A stretch of DNA of 64,000 bases from Flavobacterium limi (lineage in GTDB: Bacteria > Bacteroidota > Bacteroidia > Flavobacteriales > Flavobacteriaceae): positions 186,001 through 250,000 of the forward strand of contig NZ_JAADZV010000003.1 in the NCBI RefSeq assembly GCF_010645075.1. The letters run 5' to 3'. The notes beneath the pieces were generated by a model that was given only the letters and a program-made list of their open reading frames with translations, made no database searches and was not told where the DNA came from. Made by a program: the position numbers and the translations under genes. Shown piece by piece: positions 61,724 through 64,000 of this stretch; position 1 is the stretch's first letter, and each line of letters opens with the position of its first letter.

Positions 61724-63073
61724 TTAATTCCCTAAATCCTCTGCTTTTTCAGGAATTTTAATCTGAACTAAAAGAAGTGATAATGCATAAACAAAAGCAG
61801 GAGCGGCTGTTCGCATAGCAGCATGATTAATAGTCAGGAGCCAAAAAAAATAAAAAGACAAAAAATACAGATGCTGCTTATTATTAATATACAGTATAAA
61901 GGGAGCTATAAAGAGTATCAGAAGTCCAAAAATACCCAGTAAACCATGTTCACTTAACATACGTGTTATTTCATTATGCGATGCGGCTTCAATTCCAAAT
62001 GATTCTTTCCTTATAGATTTTCCCATTCCTGGCCCAACACCTGTAATGGGATTATCTAAAAAAAGCTTAACTTCAGCATTCATAATTTTTTCTCTTCCCC
62101 CCAGGCGATCTTTTTTCACTCTTCCTGTACCATCTTCATTTGCATAACGTTTATTAATAAGGCCCGATGTTTGCAATGAACTATAAGTCCATATTCCTCC
62201 AGCCATTAAAGCAGTTAATACAAAAACTAAAGTGAATTTACTTTTACCTTTTGAATTAGAAAAATAATATAATAAAAACAACAAGCAAATAATCATTACT
62301 ATACCAGTTATAACTCCGCCTCTGGAAAAAGTAACAATTGCCCTGTAACTTATAAACAATAGGAGAACACCATTCAAAATTATTTGTTTTTTTGATTTTG
62401 AAAACAAAACTAATTGTGCAAAAAAAACGAACATGCCTAAACCTAAAACCGTGGAAACCTGATTAGGACCAAAACCTCCTGATGTCTCAAAATTTGATTG
62501 CGTACCCGTAACAACATCCCTAACACTAGGATTGTATAAAAACAAATAAGCTGCAGTGGTTACAATAGGCAATCCCAGTGCAACTAAAACATTTTGCAAA
62601 TCGGCAAATAAAATTTTCCTTTTATACATATAAATTGCAGAAACCGCAAGACAAACTGGTCCCGACAAATTAAAAACTAATAATTTTCTAACATTTGAAG
62701 AAAAATCAGCATTTGAAGATGTTACCAAAATCCCAGGAATTAATAACAATAAAAAAAGCCAATACACAAAAGCATTAATAGAAAAATTACTATATATCAT
62801 GCCTAAAAACATGAAAAATATCACATTTACTTTAACAAATTCATTGTTAAAATTACCCCCTGTCATTCGTAAAAAAACCTCAACACCTACCATGTAAGCT
62901 GCTACCAAAAGAACTCTATTATTTTTATTTTTAGTTACATAGACAAAGTAAAAACCAACAATAGGAATTAAAAGCGCATAAATTTTCGATAAAAAAGGAA
63001 CAACAAAAACAACCAAAGCAATTAATGCATGGATTATAAGAAGATAAATATAAGACAATGAAAAATTTTTCAT
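61724..63073 (-). CDS. O-antigen ligase/polymerase-like membrane protein (Wzy_C domain)
   Basis: A membrane protein of 449 residues with about eleven helices. The Wzy_C/O-antigen ligase landmark is the large loop containing FLDNPITGVGPGMGKSIRK and ASHNEITRMLSEHGLLGIFG, with the conserved Arg and His. It either polymerises repeat units of an exopolysaccharide or ligates them; context favours the polymerase. Its ATG overlaps the stop of the upstream glycosyltransferase by one base (TAATG), so the two are coupled. Confidence 0.88.
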   Translation of the reverse strand: MKNFSLSYIYLLIIHALIALVVFVVPFLSKIYALLIPIVGFYFVYVTKNKNNRVLLVAAYMVGVEVFLRMTGGNFNNEFVKVNVIFFMFLGMIYSNFSINAFVYWLFLLLLIPGILVTSSNADFSSNVRKLLVFNLSGPVCLAVSAIYMYKRKILFADLQNVLVALGLPIVTTAAYLFLYNPSVRDVVTGTQSNFETSGGFGPNQVSTVLGLGMFVFFAQLVLFSKSKKQIILNGVLLLFISYRAIVTFSRGGVITGIVMIICLLFLLYYFSNSKGKSKFTLVFVLTALMAGGIWTYSSLQTSGLINKRYANEDGTGRVKKDRLGGREKIMNAEVKLFLDNPITGVGPGMGKSIRKESFGIEAASHNEITRMLSEHGLLGIFGLLILFIAPFILYINNKQHLYFLSFYFFWLLTINHAAMRTAAPAFVYALSLLLVQIKIPEKAEDLGN

Positions 63074-64000
63074 TATATGTTTTTTTTATATGCGAATATT
63101 AACTTTTCAATTACGACTTCTTCTGAATAATTTTTCATGACAGATTCGTTAAAATTATCACTTAGCTTTTTTATTAGTAAATCATTCATAATCAATTTAA
63201 GTAATTGGTCTTTCACATCATAATCCGAAGAAGGATCAAATAGTAAGCCTGTTAAACCATCTTTAATTACATATGAGCAATACCCAGCATTTGTTGAAAC
63301 TACAGCCAGATTTCCTAAAGCATATTCCAATAAGGTTACCGGAAACCCTTCTTCAGTTGAAGCTAAAATTCCAATTGATGCTTGTGATAAAATAAATTTT
63401 ATATCATTTTTTTCTCCATACAAATGGATATCATTCCCAAGTGAACAAAATTTTATAAAACTTTTAATCTCCTGAGAATAGGAATCAGAATAATCTTTAC
63501 CGATTAAATGCAAACTCCATCCTAATTCATTTAGTTTTAATTCATGAAAAGCTTTTAAAATCAAAATATGATTTTTAGGTTTTTTTAAATTCGCTAAAAA
63601 AACAATTCTTTTGCCTTCTTTACCTTTTAAAACAGTTACTTGTTCAGATACATTTTGAAAAGTTGCAAAATTTGGTATAAAAATTACGTTAGAACATTTC
63701 ATATTTTTTTTGTTCCATTCTTTTAACTGAAGATTCACAACAAAAATAGATGAAAAAAAAACAGACATTAAAATCAAAACTTTATTTTGCTTGACGGACT
63801 CTTTAGCACGAGTTCCATAATGGTCATGCCAAATAATCTTCACTTTTGGAAAAGTCAATTTTACTAAAACAGCTATAAAAAAAGAAGAACTATGTGCATG
63901 CACTATATCGACTTTGTTCTTTTTTATAAACTCCCTTAATTTAAAAACAGCTTTTACATCTATCCTTTTCTTCTTTTCCAAAAATAAATAGGGTACTTCT
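63073..64000 (-). CDS. Family 4 glycosyltransferase (5' end cut by window)
   Basis: A GT4 (GT-B fold) glycosyltransferase whose reading frame is open to the window edge, so the N terminus is missing. At least 308 residues are visible. VDIVHAHSSSFF is the family's acceptor-domain region. IVFLANLKKPKNH begins the donor domain, and ASTEEGFPVTLLEYALGNLAVVSTNAG is the nucleotide-sugar signature with EEGFPVTLLE. A TTG at 63981 could begin a shorter frame, but coding resemblance continues upstream of it. It is coupled to the Wzy-like gene and belongs to the EPS block. Confidence 0.88.
   Translation of the reverse strand, partial: EVPYLFLEKKKRIDVKAVFKLREFIKKNKVDIVHAHSSSFFIAVLVKLTFPKVKIIWHDHYGTRAKESVKQNKVLILMSVFFSSIFVVNLQLKEWNKKNMKCSNVIFIPNFATFQNVSEQVTVLKGKEGKRIVFLANLKKPKNHILILKAFHELKLNELGWSLHLIGKDYSDSYSQEIKSFIKFCSLGNDIHLYGEKNDIKFILSQASIGILASTEEGFPVTLLEYALGNLAVVSTNAGYCSYVIKDGLTGLLFDPSSDYDVKDQLLKLIMNDLLIKKLSDNFNESVMKNYSEEVVIEKLIFAYKKNI

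Overview
The window looks like a chromosomal segment of a Flavobacterium-type member of the Bacteroidetes. The evidence is an AT-rich sequence, many promoters matching the Bacteroidetes -7 box TAnnTTTG with weak or absent Shine-Dalgarno sites, and family content typical of the phylum: a PorV-like outer-membrane protein, TPR-fused histidine kinases, HmuY/HmuR heme uptake, a DUF2723 glycosyltransferase, CarboxypepD_reg-type outer-membrane beta-barrel receptors and TIGR03643. Nearly all of it is core chromosome. I see no integrase, transposase, phage module, CRISPR array or rRNA operon.

Layout. 0-12 kb: lipA, a type I GAPDH followed by a TPR hybrid histidine kinase, lpxK, a Nif3-family gene followed by a coiled-coil 'zinc ribbon' gene that has lost its cysteines, an alpha/beta hydrolase, a RluF-type pseudouridine synthase, then a TPR sensor kinase/LytTR regulator pair preceded by an unknown small protein. 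12-15 kb: a three-gene unit of two membrane proteins and a small winged-helix regulator, with two nearly identical palindromic sites at its promoters, then a structured intergenic element. 15-21 kb: folD, ffh and a heme-acquisition locus (HmuY lipoprotein and TonB-dependent receptor, divergent from a DUF6607 gene). 21-32 kb: argS, an outer-membrane receptor, cutC, fabH, an M61 peptidase, TIGR03643, DoxX and EamA genes, and a DUF4369 lipoprotein. 32-42 kb: tRNA-Gln, a very large DUF2723 glycosyltransferase, a polysaccharide deacetylase, a thioredoxin-fold protein without CXXC, a phosphoesterase, polA and two tandem tRNA-Thr genes. 42-51 kb: a four-gene run idi-queD-bcp-manA, secreted MsrB/MsrA, a PL7-type lyase homologue with an apparently dismantled active site, an unknown 366-residue protein and a FAD oxidoreductase. 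51-64 kb: recQ (zinc site lost), kdsD-tatC-ahpD-like-lptB, pssA-GH25, porV-DUF4105, and the edge of an exopolysaccharide cluster (initiating sugar transferase, polymerase/ligase, glycosyltransferase cut by the window end).

Main points for a second look: (1) three unrelated proteins here (COG1579 family, RecQ, thioredoxin) lack the cysteines that define their families; (2) the PL7 homologue has substitutions at every recognised catalytic motif, and a LacI-type palindrome lies upstream; (3) a paired palindromic operator probably serves the small winged-helix regulator; (4) two intergenic structured elements at about 7.9 and 14.7 kb look like dispersed Flavobacterial RNA motifs; (5) an AT-rich inverted repeat sits between two divergent promoters of the heme locus. 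I found no clearly new multi-gene system.

Several starts were moved downstream of the longest open frame because a TAnnTTTG box lies between the two candidate starts. No homology search was available. Family names come from motif recognition.
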